A stretch of DNA of 64,000 nucleotides from contig NC_019964.1 in the NCBI RefSeq assembly GCF_000328525.1, positions 2,418,001-2,482,000 on the forward strand, written 5' to 3'. Source of the DNA: Halovivax ruber XH-70 (GTDB lineage: Archaea > Halobacteriota > Halobacteria > Halobacteriales > Natrialbaceae). Position numbers and translations under genes: made by a program. The notes under the pieces are model-generated. The model saw nothing but the letters and a program-made list of their open reading frames with translations, ran no database searches and was not told where the DNA came from. Below, piece by piece: positions 36,480 to 48,100 of the stretch; position 1 is the first letter of the stretch, and the number at the start of each line of letters is the position of its first letter.

Positions 36480-38527
36480 CAGTCACCATCCCCCGTCTGG
36501 ATCTCTGCAGTCGGTTCCGGCTCGGTTTCGCGGCCTCGATCGGGGGCGAGCGCGGCGAGTTTCTCCGGGATGGAGACGAGTCCCCGCGGGAGAAAGATCA
36601 CGAACAGGATGAAGACGGTACCGAGTAGTAGTCGCCACCGGTCGGTGTGATCCATGAGGAGTTCCTCCAGTCCGAAGAACGTGAACGCGCCGAGGATCGG
36701 CCCGTAGAGCGTTCCCATCCCGCCGAGCAGCACCATGACGACGACTTCGCCGGATTTCAGCCACTCGGTCGCTTCCGGGAAGACGGCGCCGGAGTTGAGC
36801 ACGTACAGTGACCCCGCGAGCGTCGCGAAGATACCGCTGACGACGAAGGCGCGCCGTTTGTACACCGTCGGATTGTACCCGAGGAAGCGGACACGTTCTT
36901 CGTTCTCCCTGATCGCCTTGAGGACGCTTCCGAACGGTGACTGGAGCATCCGACGGGTGACGAGGTAGGCGACGACGAGCGACCCAAGGGCGATGTAGTA
37001 GAACAACTCCGTTCCAGTCAGGGAGAGTGGGCCGACGAACAGTGCGATCTCGTCGAGTTGGATGCCGACTCCACCGATCCCGTAATACGCTGAGAAGCCG
37101 AACAGGCCTTCGGACCCGCCGGTAAGTTCCCAGCCGAGCCAGCCATCGACGCTGGTCACGACGTTCGTGTATAGTTCAGCGAACGCCAGCGTGATCATCG
37201 CGAAGTAGACGCCGTGGACGCGGACCGAGAGAAACCCGACGGCCCAGGCGACCGCCGCACCGACGACGAGCGCGACGCCGACGGCGACGAGCGCTGACTC
37301 GGTGCTGTGTACCAGCACGACCGCCGAGACGTACGCCCCAAGTCCCCAGAACAGCGCGTGGCCAAGGGACACGAGGCCGGTGTAGCCCATCACGAAGTCG
37401 AGCGCGAGGGCGAACAGTCCCCAGAGCAGGATCCGCACCAGCAGCGTCACGTAGTACGTCGAGAAGACCGATCCGGCTAGCAACGGCACTATCGCCAACA
37501 ACACGAGGACTCCGACACCCAGTTTGAGGCGAGCGCCATCCGAAAGGAGTCCGCCTCCGGTTCCGGTCAGGAGTTCGCCGCCACCTTCCTCGAACTCGGT
37601 GCCGAACAGGCCTCGCGGGCGGACCATCAACACGCCGATCATCAGGAGGAAGATCACCATTCCCTCCAGTTCCGGGGCGTACGGGCGCAGAATCGACTCC
37701 TGCAGAACACCGACGGAGAGGCCACCGACGACGGCGCCGCGAAAGCTCCCGAGGCCACCGATGACGACGATGACGAACGCCGGAATGATGATCTGGGTTC
37801 CCATCTCGGGCGTGACACCCGATCGACTCCCCAGGATGACGCCGGCAACTGCGGCCAGCGCCGCGCCGAGACCGAAGATGAGCGAGTAGTAGCGGTCGAT
37901 ACCGATCCCGAGGTTCTTGACCATCTGGCGGTCCTGGGCTCCCGCCCTGATGATCAGCCCGAAGCGCGTGTAGGTGAGTATAGCCCAGACGGCGGCTGCG
38001 ATCGCACTCCCGATGACGATGATGAAGAAGTTGTAGACGCTGAAGGCCCGGCCGAACAACGGAACGGTCCCGCTGATCACATCCGGGGTCGGCAGCGTCT
38101 GTGGACTGGTTCCCCAGACCAGATAGATCAGGTCGTTGATGACGATCACGAACCCGAACGTCAACAAAATGTGATACAACGGATTCCGCCCGTACAGCGG
38201 CTGGACGGCGTATCGCTCCATCGCGACGCCGATCACGCCGACGATCAGCGGCGCGACGAGGAGGGCCGCGACGAACCCCAAGCCGCCGCCCAACACGCCA
38301 CTGGTGACGCCCAGCACGGAGATCGCGAAGAACGCCCCCAGCGCGAATAGCTCGCCGTGGGCGAAGTTGATGACGTGCATCACGCCGAAGATGACCGAGA
38401 GACCGGCGGCGAGGAGCACGTAGATGAACCCGCGGGTCAGGCCATCCAGCAGTTGCTGTAAATGCTCGGGACCGAGGAATCCGACGACTGCACCGTCGAC
38501 GAACGACTGTGTAATAGCTCCTCCCAT
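36479..38527 (-). CDS. Fused LivH-LivM permease
   Basis: 682 residues that combine both channel subunits of a branched-chain amino-acid-type ABC importer. Residues about 20-305 are LivH-like (GFIYVLLAAGLSVIFGVMHVINFAHGE motif region, VVIGGLGSFRGAVVGGL), ending VRPRGLFG. A linker of about 25 residues (EEGGGELLTGTGGG) leads into a LivM-like half at about 335-655 (YTGLVSLGHALFWGLGAY, VVMVLLGGMGTLYGPILGA), ending FLPRGL. About 16 helices in total. The reading frame is unbroken, so this is one polypeptide. Confidence 0.92.
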   Translation of the reverse strand: MGGAITQSFVDGAVVGFLGPEHLQQLLDGLTRGFIYVLLAAGLSVIFGVMHVINFAHGELFALGAFFAISVLGVTSGVLGGGLGFVAALLVAPLIVGVIGVAMERYAVQPLYGRNPLYHILLTFGFVIVINDLIYLVWGTSPQTLPTPDVISGTVPLFGRAFSVYNFFIIVIGSAIAAAVWAILTYTRFGLIIRAGAQDRQMVKNLGIGIDRYYSLIFGLGAALAAVAGVILGSRSGVTPEMGTQIIIPAFVIVVIGGLGSFRGAVVGGLSVGVLQESILRPYAPELEGMVIFLLMIGVLMVRPRGLFGTEFEEGGGELLTGTGGGLLSDGARLKLGVGVLVLLAIVPLLAGSVFSTYYVTLLVRILLWGLFALALDFVMGYTGLVSLGHALFWGLGAYVSAVVLVHSTESALVAVGVALVVGAAVAWAVGFLSVRVHGVYFAMITLAFAELYTNVVTSVDGWLGWELTGGSEGLFGFSAYYGIGGVGIQLDEIALFVGPLSLTGTELFYYIALGSLVVAYLVTRRMLQSPFGSVLKAIRENEERVRFLGYNPTVYKRRAFVVSGIFATLAGSLYVLNSGAVFPEATEWLKSGEVVVMVLLGGMGTLYGPILGAFTFFGLEELLMDHTDRWRLLLGTVFILFVIFLPRGLVSIPEKLAALAPDRGRETEPEPTAEIQTGDGD

Positions 38528-38538
38528 CGTGACGATCG

Positions 38539-39795
38539 TTACAGCGTACAGCCGGTGTCCTCACATGCCGGTGCGGCCTCCTCGCCATCGAGTTCAGTCA
38601 GCAGGTCCACGTCGGCGACCTCGCCGCCGCCAGACGGGGCAACGTTCTCGGCCATCCAGACCGGGTTCGTCGCCTGCTGGTCGCACTCGCGGAGCGTCAC
38701 GTCGCCGAAGATGGACTCGTAGGTCATCCCGGACAGCGTCTCTCTGACGACGCTGGGATCGCGGGAACCCGCCTCCTGAATCCCCTGCGCGACCATCATG
38801 ATCGAGCCGTAGCCGACGCGGGAGAAGTTGTCCGGTTGGGCGTCGTACTCGGCCTCGTAGTCCGAGACGAACTGCTGGTTCGTCCCGGTTTCGAGACCGG
38901 GAACGTACCGTGTCCCGCTGTAGATGCCCTGGGCGGCCTCGGTCGCGCCCCCGCGGACGACGGCGAACGAACCCGTCGTCGTCACGATCGGGATCTCCTC
39001 GTGGAGACCACGCTCGTAGGCCTGCAGGAGGAAGCGGATGAGGTGACCGCCGGTCGCGCCGACCACGAGCGCGTCAGCGTCGGCCGCGTTGTCGGACAGT
39101 TGCGTGATGAACGCCTCGAAGTCGGTCGCACTCTCCGCGGGTTCGACGGTCAGAACCTCCTCGTAATCGTCGGTCTGTTCCTGCATCCGCGAGCCGAACT
39201 CCTCACCGACGGACTCGCCGTAAGCGTAGTCCGCGAGCGAGTACATGATGCTGCTCCCGAGGTTCTCAGCGGTCCACTGGGCCATCACTTCGGCGATCTG
39301 GGCAGTGGATGTCTCGAAGCGGAACACGTACTCGTTGCACTCCTGCCCGGTGATCGAGGTGTCCGCCGCACCGGGCGTGTAGATGACTTCGTTCTGTTCT
39401 GCGATGCCGTTGATCGCGAGGGCGACCGAACTCGAGATCGCCCCAGTGAGGAACTGCGCCCCGTCGCGCTCGATCGCCTGATTCGCGGCCTGAATACCGT
39501 CCTCCGCGTTGAGCTGGGTGTCGTACTCCTCGTACTCGATCTCGAAGTCGAACTCGTCACTCGCGTTGATCTGTTCGATTGCCAGGCGCTCGCCCTGATT
39601 TCGCTCCTCGGCCAGGTCGGCGAAGTCGCCGGTGAACGGTTCGAGAACGCCGAACTGGACCGTGTCGAAATTTTCGTCGTCACCATCGTCGACCTCGTCT
39701 GGATCGCCAACGCACCCGGCCAGGGCCGAAACGCCGGCGACGCCCGCCGCTTTCAGCACGGATCGCCGTCGATGATTTGTGATATCACGTGGCAT
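38539..39795 (-). CDS. livK: Substrate-binding lipoprotein of the Liv-type importer
   Basis: 418 residues. Tat lipoprotein signal: NHRRRSVLKAAG (twin arginines at 9-11) and lipobox LAGC with Cys28. The mature part is a periplasmic-binding-protein type I (LivK/ANF receptor) fold: VQFGVLEPFTGDFADLAEERNQGERLAIEQIN, and then GAISSSVALAI. It is anchored outside the membrane and delivers ligand to the fused permease; 12 bp separate the genes. Ligand is not known: branched-chain or aromatic amino acids, or aryl acids given the neighbouring paaK. An AT-rich promoter region lies upstream. Confidence 0.93.
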   Translation of the reverse strand: MPRDITNHRRRSVLKAAGVAGVSALAGCVGDPDEVDDGDDENFDTVQFGVLEPFTGDFADLAEERNQGERLAIEQINASDEFDFEIEYEEYDTQLNAEDGIQAANQAIERDGAQFLTGAISSSVALAINGIAEQNEVIYTPGAADTSITGQECNEYVFRFETSTAQIAEVMAQWTAENLGSSIMYSLADYAYGESVGEEFGSRMQEQTDDYEEVLTVEPAESATDFEAFITQLSDNAADADALVVGATGGHLIRFLLQAYERGLHEEIPIVTTTGSFAVVRGGATEAAQGIYSGTRYVPGLETGTNQQFVSDYEAEYDAQPDNFSRVGYGSIMMVAQGIQEAGSRDPSVVRETLSGMTYESIFGDVTLRECDQQATNPVWMAENVAPSGGGEVADVDLLTELDGEEAAPACEDTGCTL

Positions 39796-39870
39796 AGGAC
39801 ACGGAGATACGGAGAATACCAACTCCAATAGTCTGTTCCCACTATATAACAGGGTTTTAAATATTGTATC
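39796..39870 (-). promoter_or_regulatory. Promoter region of the liv operon
   Basis: AT-rich stretch upstream of livK. Read on the minus strand it contains ATATTTAAAACC (near 39858-39869), a good archaeal TATA element, followed by TTATATAG near 39843-39850. With the first as box A, the leader would be roughly 40-45 nt. Confidence 0.5.
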
Positions 39871-39996
39871 CGGAATTTTCGATGCCCAATACAATCACCA
39901 GGAATTACAGCCGTCAGAGACAGCGATTCCGGATTTGAAGTGTGAATCACGACTTTGCAAAGATCCTTGACAGTCCCCGTCGAACGTGCCGGTGAG

Positions 39997-40773
39997 ATGT
40001 CCGCAGACTCTTCGACGACCTACGAGCAACTCGCCGAGTTGAGTGCCGACGAGCCGACGCTCATCGAGGGGCTCCCAGGTCACGGACTCGTCGCCTCGAT
40101 CGCGGTCGATCTGCTCAACGACCAGCTCGATCTCACGCACTGCGGGAACATCACGTCCGACGCGTTCCCGCCAGTCACCACGTTCGACGAGGGATTCGTC
40201 CAGGACCTCGTCCGGGTGTACGGCTGTGGTCATCCGGCCGTCATGACACTGCAGAGCGACCTGACGATACCCGAGACAGCCTACGAACCACTCAGTCGAT
40301 GCGTGATCGAGGACGTCGCGAGCGAGATTGGTCGAGCGATCTTCATCGCGGCCGCTCCGGCGAACTCCGAAGAGCAACTGGGCGAGGTGACGGCGATCGC
40401 GACGACCGAGGCGATTCGCGACGAACTCGAGGCGGCCGACATCGAGATGGCCGACGAACGCGGCGTCGTCGGTGGCGTCACGGGTGCACTCGTCAGACAG
40501 TGCTACCAGGCCGGCGTGCCCGCCGCGTTGCTCGTCGTTCGCGCCCACCCACAGCTGCCCGATCCCCGCGCCGCGAAGTCCGTCGTCGAAAACGCGCTCG
40601 AACCGCTCGTCGACTTCGACGTCGACACCACGCCACTCGACGAACAGGCCGAAGAGATTCAACAGCGCATGCAACAGGTCGCGGATCAGTTCCAGCAAGC
40701 CCAGCAGGCAAACGGGCAAGAGGCGACCAACGAGCGACAGTTCCGGTCGAAGGGCTCCGGCATGTACCAGTAG
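39997..40773 (+). CDS. PAC2 family (proteasome assembly chaperone-like) protein
   Basis: 258 residues. PAC2/DUF75 signature: LIEGLPGHGLVASIAVDLL, then GNITSDAFPP, ADERGVVGGVTGAL and AALLVVRAHPQLPDPRAAKSVV. Related eukaryotic proteins help assemble the 20S proteasome; archaeal PAC2 proteins may do likewise but this is unproven. The Gln-rich coiled-coil-like C-terminus (about 215-245) is common in haloarchaeal members. ATG at 39997 has a close GGTGA upstream; a longer in-frame extension to 39955 lacks support. Confidence 0.9.
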   Translation: MSADSSTTYEQLAELSADEPTLIEGLPGHGLVASIAVDLLNDQLDLTHCGNITSDAFPPVTTFDEGFVQDLVRVYGCGHPAVMTLQSDLTIPETAYEPLSRCVIEDVASEIGRAIFIAAAPANSEEQLGEVTAIATTEAIRDELEAADIEMADERGVVGGVTGALVRQCYQAGVPAALLVVRAHPQLPDPRAAKSVVENALEPLVDFDVDTTPLDEQAEEIQQRMQQVADQFQQAQQANGQEATNERQFRSKGSGMYQ

Positions 40774-40886
40774 CGGCGACAAGCGACATCCTCGACGGGC
40801 CGGATCGTCGGCAACTCGACGTGCAGAACCGATGCCAACCAAGAGGAGACGGTGTCACGACCACTGGCCGCGAACCCTGTCCGGCC

Positions 40887-42056
40887 TCACTCCGAATCCG
40901 ACGGTTCGGGCGGGACATCCGTTCCGGCTGATTCGTCCGTTCCGACAGACTCGCCCATTCCGGCTGAATCGTCCATCCCGATGTCCTGGCCCTCCTTGAT
41001 CGCCTTGGCCTGCTCTTCCATCGCTTCGACGTCCATTTCGGCCTCCGCGTCGATCTCGCCGATCATCTCGGCGATGTCGTCGAGGCCGATCAGTTCGCGG
41101 GTCTCTTCGTCGAACTCCAGACTGTCGAGCGTGCCGTCGTCCGTGGCGACGTCGCTGCCGGTCAGGTGCTTGCCGTAGCGACCGACGAGCGAGGACAGTT
41201 CCTGCGGGAGGACGAACGTCGTGGACTCGCCCTGGCCGATCTCCGAGAGCGTCTCCATCCCCTTGTCGATGACCGCCCGTTCACCCATCGATTCAGCGGA
41301 TTTGGCCCGAAGGACGGTCGAGATCGCGTCACCCTGCGCCTCCAGGATCTGGCTCTGCTTTTCACCCTGCGCGCGGATGATGTCGCTCTGTTTGTCACCC
41401 TCCGCTCGTTCGACCGCGCTCCGGCGTTCACCCTGGGCCTCGAGAATCATGGCGCGGCGGGTGCGCTCCGCGGAGGTCTGTTTCTCCATCGCTCCCTTGA
41501 CGTCCTTCGAGGGCGTGACCTCGCGGACCTCGACGCTCTCGACGCGGATCCCCCACTCGTCGGTGGGCTCGTCCAACTCCTCGCGAATGCGATTGTTGAT
41601 CATCTCTCGGCGAGAGAGCGTGTCGTCGAGTTCCATGTCGCCCAGCACGGCTCGGAGCGTCGTCTGGGCGAGGTTCGACACTGCCGGCATGTAGTCGTCG
41701 ACCTCGAGGAACGCCCGCTTGGCATCCATGACCCGGATGTAGACGACCGCGTCGGCGGTGACCGGCGAGTTGTCCCGCGTGATCGCCTCCTGGTGTGGGA
41801 CGTCGATGGTCTGGGTCCGCATGTCGAAGCGGTAGGTCCGCGAGACGAACGGCGGAATGATGTTGAGCCCCGGTTCGAGCAGCCCGCGGTACTCGCCGAA
41901 GACGGTCAGCGCCTCGCGATCGTAGGCGTCGACGAATCGGACGGACTGCCAGAGCGTAACGACGACTACGAGGAGCGCGAGCGCACCGATGCCCAAAAGC
42001 ATCGTCGGGCCGTTCGCGAGCAGTGGTCTGACCGGCACGAACCCGGGTAGTATCAT
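40887..42056 (-). CDS. SPFH/band 7 membrane protein (stomatin-like)
   Basis: 389 residues. One N-terminal membrane helix (about 18-38, LLGIGALALLVVVVTLW), then the SPFH domain (about 45-200: REALTVFGEYRGLLEPGLNIIPPF, then DNSPVTADAVVYIRV), then a long Ala/Glu/Arg coiled coil (about 200-290) and an acidic tail with 6-residue repeats. Stomatin-like proteins form oligomeric membrane scaffolds, often with a membrane protease; no NfeD partner is adjacent. ATG at 42056. Confidence 0.93.
   Translation of the reverse strand: MILPGFVPVRPLLANGPTMLLGIGALALLVVVVTLWQSVRFVDAYDREALTVFGEYRGLLEPGLNIIPPFVSRTYRFDMRTQTIDVPHQEAITRDNSPVTADAVVYIRVMDAKRAFLEVDDYMPAVSNLAQTTLRAVLGDMELDDTLSRREMINNRIREELDEPTDEWGIRVESVEVREVTPSKDVKGAMEKQTSAERTRRAMILEAQGERRSAVERAEGDKQSDIIRAQGEKQSQILEAQGDAISTVLRAKSAESMGERAVIDKGMETLSEIGQGESTTFVLPQELSSLVGRYGKHLTGSDVATDDGTLDSLEFDEETRELIGLDDIAEMIGEIDAEAEMDVEAMEEQAKAIKEGQDIGMDDSAGMGESVGTDESAGTDVPPEPSDSE
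40921..40974 (-). repeat. Three 18-bp repeats encoding an acidic tail
   Basis: Three units of the form (G/A)TTCCGRCWGAWTCGYCC lie in tandem and encode DDSAGM, GESVGT, DESAGT near the C-terminus of the SPFH protein. They keep the reading frame. Confidence 0.75.
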
Positions 42057-42133
42057 ACGGCCACTACGGGTGCCAATCGGAAAGTGTTTCGCCTCGACAC
42101 CGACCGCGACGGGCACCGCGGCGTCGAAACCCG

Positions 42134-45100
42134 TCAGGTTCGGGGTCGTCGAAGCGACACAGACGCGACCGCGACGAGGACACCGAGGGCCACCAGGATG
42201 CCGAAGCCAGGGATCGCGTCGTCTCCTGATTCGTCTGACTCGCCGTTCCCCGGCGCTTCGTCATCGGTCGGGTCGGTGTCGGTCCCGTCGGTTGTGGGCG
42301 ATCGGTCGGTAGCTGGCGAGCGATCGGCTGCGTCGTCGGGGTCGGTGACGGTCACCGTCGTCGTCACGGCGTCGTCACCGACGTCGACGCGGACGTCGTA
42401 CTCGCCGACTGTGAGTTCGGCTTTCGGAATCTCGAACTGCAGTGTCACCCGGTCGGTTCCCTCCAGTTCGAGCACGCGCTCGTCGATCGGCTGTCCGTCG
42501 AGATCCAGCGCGACCGTCGTCGTTCCCGACTCCTCGCCGGTGTTTTGAACGGTCGCCGTCACCGTAACTACGTCGCCCGTCTCGACCTCGGTAGGTGCGT
42601 CGATCTCCGTGATCTCGAACTGGGCCGGGTCCGGCGATGGGGCGGGCGGAAGCGACGGTATCCCACCGGAGTCATCGGAGAGCGACCCGACATTGATCGT
42701 TCTCGCGTCGTGGTTCGTTTGACTCTCGACGTACAGTTTCATCCCGAGTCGGTCGCCCTCGTCCATCCCCATCGCGAGATTCTCGGTCGTCACGAATCCG
42801 GGTTCGAGATCGACGTCGCTCTCGTCGACGGGTTCGTCGTCGACGAAGAGGGTGACCGATTGACTATCGGCCGTCTGGCCCCGGTTCTCGACCGCGACAT
42901 CCACGGCGAGATCGTCGCCGGACGCGTCGGGTTCGCGGACGTTCGTAATGGTGACGTCGAACGTGGGGCGATCGGCGTCGTACACCGGCCCAATCTCGTC
43001 GCTGAGACCGTTGCTCGACGCATCAGCGTCGGGGACGTCGCCCTCGGCGACGATGGTGACGGGTGTTCCCAGCTCGATTTCGTCGAGCTCGACCGGGACG
43101 ACCGCGAACGTGGGGCTCTCCTCGGTGGCGTGCGCGATCGACGCGGGTGCTTCGCCGACCACCGCCCCAGCGTCGTCGACGATCCGCACGGTTGCCTCGG
43201 CCGCCAGGTCCCCGCGGTTGGCGACGGAAACGTTCGCAGTGAGGCTGTCGCCGTCCGCAGCGTACTCGACGGCGCCGACCGCGAGATCCGGCCGAAGGAA
43301 CCACGCCGAGCGCTCGGACTGCTCGATCGTGGCGGCTCCGAGGGATCCGTGGGGATCGAGACGCACCGAATCTGCAACCGTCCGGTTCAGCGCCGCCGTG
43401 TCGACCGTCACCGACGCCGTCGCGTTCTCCAGTGGCTCGATCCGCTCGACGGTCGTCTCGGCGATCGTTTCGGTTCCAGTATCGAAGGAGACCGGGACGT
43501 CGACCGCCGCTGCGCCGCCGTCGTTTTGCACCACGGCCGAGATCGTCACCGTCGCAGCGTCGATACGTTCGCCAACGATCGACTCGATCGAGAGCGAGGG
43601 CGTGGCGGCGACGACGCTCACCTCCTCGACCCCGTCGTGGACCGTCTCCCCGTGGTCAACGTGCAAGTCGAATGTCCCACTCGCATCGACGGACAACACG
43701 ACCTCGCCGGAGACGGTCTCGCCCGCTTCGAGGGAGTCGTGATCGACCTCGGCGACGACCCCCGTCGCGTTCGAGATTGCGACTGTCACGCCCTCGGTGG
43801 TCGCGACGTCGCCGACGTTTCGAAGGTCGTAGGCGACCGTCGACGCCTCGCCGGCGGGGGCCTCGGTCGCAGTCGCTGTGAGGTCGAACGCCGGGCGGAA
43901 CTCGTGCTCGGCCACGAAGACGTCGTTCACGGCGTCCATGTCGAGCTTCTGGACGGCATAGGCGGCGTAGAAGCCCTCGCCATCGGCGGCCGGCGTCACG
44001 TCGGCGAGCCACGCCGTGTGATTGGCCTCGCCCACGGCGACGTGTTCGCGGTCGTGGATCCAGCCGTCGCCCCGGTCCAGCCGGTAGACGAGGTCGTGGG
44101 CACTCTCGCCGTCGGTCATCGCGCGGTAGGAGAGGACGGTGTCGTCGCCCGCCGTCGCGAGTGAGAGTTCCGAGACGTCGTGGACGTCCGAGCGCAGGTC
44201 GAGGTCTCCGGTGGTGCCGGAAGCCTCGCTCTCGTGGAGGGTCGGGTCGAGAGCGCCGTCGACCCAGACCGTCCGCCCGGCGTCGGTGGCGATCGAGGTG
44301 GCGTTGCCCGCGTCGTGGCGGTGCAGTTCCTCGCGGCCGCCGTCGGCGGCTACTCGCTCGGTGACGACCGCTCCGGTCCGGCTCTCGCCGGCGAACGGAT
44401 CCGCGGTCGGACCCTCGTCGACGGTGGCGTAGGCCAGCGTGACCGCGTCACCGTCGCCCCCGGGCGCGACGCCCAGCGCTGGCAGCGTCGCGTCCTCGAT
44501 CGACTCCACGTCACCGGCCTCGCCGCTCGCGTCGACGGTCACGTACCGTACGTCGACGCCGGAGACGTTCTCATCCACCAGGCCGACGGCCTCCCAGGCG
44601 AGCAGCCACCGGTCCTCGATCCCGACGACCGACGGCGCGGTCTGCATCCCGTCGGTGTCGGTGAGGATCGCTGGCTCGCTCCAGCCGTCACCGTCGTCGA
44701 TCGCGAACGCGATCTCGTGGCGGGGGAACAGGTCACCTGGGCTCTGGATCTCCCCCTCGTCGACGGACTCGTTCCACGTCGACCAGACGGCGAGGACGCC
44801 CTCGTCGGTTGCCGCGAGCGACGGCCGCTCGTCGCTCGTCAGGTCGTCGGTGAGCGACGCGACGTCGGACCATTGCTCCTCGCTCCCGTCGTAGCGCTGG
44901 TAGTGCAGGTCGCGGCCGTCGGAGACGTTCTTGTCGCCGTCCTGGGCGCTCCAGACGGTCACGAGGTCGTTGCCGTCGACGGCGATCGTCGGCTGGGTGT
45001 CTGCCAGATCCCGATCCGTCAGCCGCTCGACGCCGTCGGCGGTGCCGATCGCTCCAGCACCCGCGGCGGTCGAGACGGTATCGTCCTCGTCGGCGAACGG

Positions 45101-48100
45101 TCGCTCGCCGTACTTCGAGGCGAACGCCCACTCGGGATCCTCGACCGCCTCCGCGCCCATCGCGAGCGTGAGGCCGTCGTCGAGGCCGCCGCCCCACGTG
45201 GCCGGACCGAACGTGGGGCCGTCGCTCCACTCGAGGGGACCACAGAAGACGCCGAGTTCGGCCGAGAGCGTTCCTTCTCCACGGAAGTTCGTCCCGTCGA
45301 CCTGTTCGCCGAAGTCTCCCTTCCCGTCTATCGAGCCCGAGCCGCCCGTGTGTACGCCACAGCCAAGGATGTCGAGTATCGCGTCGATCGAGAGCGTGAA
45401 CCCGGCGCCCATCGAGCCCTCTTCGACGTCGGGCTCGCCCGCTTCGTCGAACAGCTCGTCGCCGAAGTCAGCCTCGAGCAGGTGCCTGGAGTCGAGCGTG
45501 CTCCCGACGCCGACTTCACCGACCCAGGGTACCGAGAACCCGACGCCCGGACCGGGGACGTTGTACATCTCCCCGTCTACACTCAGGGAGGACGACTCGA
45601 CTGCCAGATCCGAGTCGAACGTGACCTCGGACACCACGTCAGCCTTCGAGCCCGTGTCGATGAACGGACTGAGGGACGCACCGGCTTCGCCGTCGAAGGT
45701 GGCAGTTCCTGCGACGGCGTCCGCGTCGTAGGTGAACGTCGCGATAGGTTCGCTGAACAATATAAACGTGGTATCGGAGGTCGGGAGCCCCTCGACGGTC
45801 GTCGTCTCGTCGAGCACCGTTTTCGGTGCCACCATCGTCGTGATCGTACCCTCCGCCCGATCGATCTCGGCGTCCTCGAGCGGGTCCTCGAGCCACTCGG
45901 GCGTCTCGAGTACCGACACCAGCTCGGTCATCTCCCACTCACCGCCGTCGGCGGTGACCGCGGTCACCGTCAGCACCTCGTCACCGTCGAGGTCGCCGAG
46001 GTCGAACGTCGCCGACGCCTCCTGTGCGAGTCCGTCGGATTGGGGGAGTTTCGTCTGCGTCTCGTCGCCGAGTTCGAAGACGAACTCCTCGACGTCCACC
46101 GCCTCAGCGCCGACGGTGTCCATGCTGAGCAGCCTGGCCGTGAACGTCTCTTCCCACTCGACGCCGGAGAGCGGGACGCCGCCGTACTCCCGATCGATCG
46201 AGGTCGAGGCCATCGGCTGTGGATCCCACTCGAGCGTCGGTGGCCGGACAGGGACGTCGAACTGTTCTTCGGTGCCGTCGACGTCGGTCACGGTCACCGA
46301 CCGCGTTCCCCAGGGCCACTCGTACTCGTGGAAGACGAACGATCCCTGAGCCGTAGTTCCGTCGCCGAACTCCCACGTCGGGTTCGCCGCGTCCGACGCG
46401 TAGAAGGTGACGGTCTCGTGCGGTTCGGGTTTGGTGGGCCAGAACACGATGCCGAGGTCGTCCGCTTCGACTGCGACGGGTACGGTCTCCGCATCGTCGG
46501 CGGTAACGGCCGTGAAGTAGTACTGGCCGACGTCATCGGGACCGGTCTCCCACTCGAGGGTGACCGGCTCGCTCTCGCCGGCGTCGAGGTCGACCGTCTC
46601 GCTGGCGAGCATCTCGTCGTCGGCGTCGCGGAGTTCGACCGTCTCGGTTCCGGATTCGTCACCGACGTTCTCGACCGTCGTCTCCACCTCGACGGTCTCG
46701 TTCGCGGTCACCGGGGAGTTCGTCGAGTCCAGCGTGAGTTCGAACGTCGCCTGAGTGAACGCCTCGACCGTCACGTCGACGTCGTCCGCGTCTGCACTCG
46801 CTTCGACCCGGAGGACGTGGGTGCCGACGTCGTCGCCGTCGGTCTCCCACTCGAAGGCGACCGTCTGGAGGCCGTCGTCGTCGAACGCGACCGTCTCGCT
46901 GGCGAGCAGTTCGTCGTTGGGGCCCCTGAGTTCGACCGTCTCGTTGGCCGGCCCATCGCCCACGTACTCGACGCTGACCGCGACGTCGACCGTCTCGCCT
47001 TCGACCACCAGCTCGTTCGTCGACTGGATCTCCACGAAGAACAGGACCGGATCGAGCTCGACGCCTTCGGTCGTTTCCTCGCCGGCTTCGACCTCGACGG
47101 AATCGACACCGCGGGTTTCGTACTCGTCGGCGCTGACGACGACGACGTAGCTGCCCGAATCCAGGCCGTGGACTTCGTAGCTGCCGACCGCGTCGGTCTC
47201 GGCCTGGGCGACCGTCGCGTCGGTCTCGGTGTCGATGACGGCGATCGTCGCACCCGCGACCGGATCGCCGGTGTCGGCGTCGGTGACGGTCCCCGAGAGC
47301 GACGGGACGGGTGACGGCACGCCGCCGTGGCTCCGGAGCGTCGGGTAGCTCTCGGTAGTTTCCCAGCGCTCCTCGAAATCCAGTGCGGACATCGCCTCGT
47401 CGGCGTCCTCACCGCGCATCTCGTCGGTCTCGAGTCCCACCAGGCCGCTCGTCGTCGCCTCGTTCGCACCGATGGCCGCCGCCTGGGTCGTCGCCTCGAC
47501 GTCCCAGTAGGCGTCCGTCGCCGTCCCGGCCTGGGCGTTGCCGATCAGTCCGCCCGTCGTCTCCGCGTCCCCGCCGTCGACGAGGCCGGCCGCGTAGGAG
47601 GTCTCGAGGGTCGGTGCGGGACGGTCCGGATCGCTCTCCTCGAGCAGTCCGGTCAGCCCGCCGACGTACTCGTCGCCGACCACGCCCGCGACCGCGTACG
47701 AGTCCGCGAGCGAGCCGCCGTACTGGGCGCCGGCCATGCCGCCGACCCACCGATCGCCGGTCACGTCGCCGGCGACGCTCGACGTCTCGAGCGTCGAATC
47801 GACGAGTTGACCGACGCTGCCGCCGACTCGATCGCCGCCAGAGACGTCGACGTCCGCGTGCGTGTCGGAGACCGAGGCGTTCGCGGCCACGCGGCCGGCC
47901 GCACCACCGGCCCACCAGCCGGTCCAGCTATCGACCGACCCCTCGACGGTGGAATCGGCCAGCTCGGACGTCCCCAGATAGCCCACGATGCCGCCGACGT
48001 CGTATCCGTCGCCGGCGACGGTGACATCGACGTCCGCGTCGACGCCCTCGATCGACGAGTTGTCGTACGCGCCGGCGACGACGCCGCCTACGGTGCTCGA

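Noticed and set aside
44180-47314. 1044-codon plus-strand frame inside the giant surface-protein gene
   Set aside because: It is the antisense reading of repetitive Asp/Val/Thr codons; the minus-strand frame has clear domains, this one has none.
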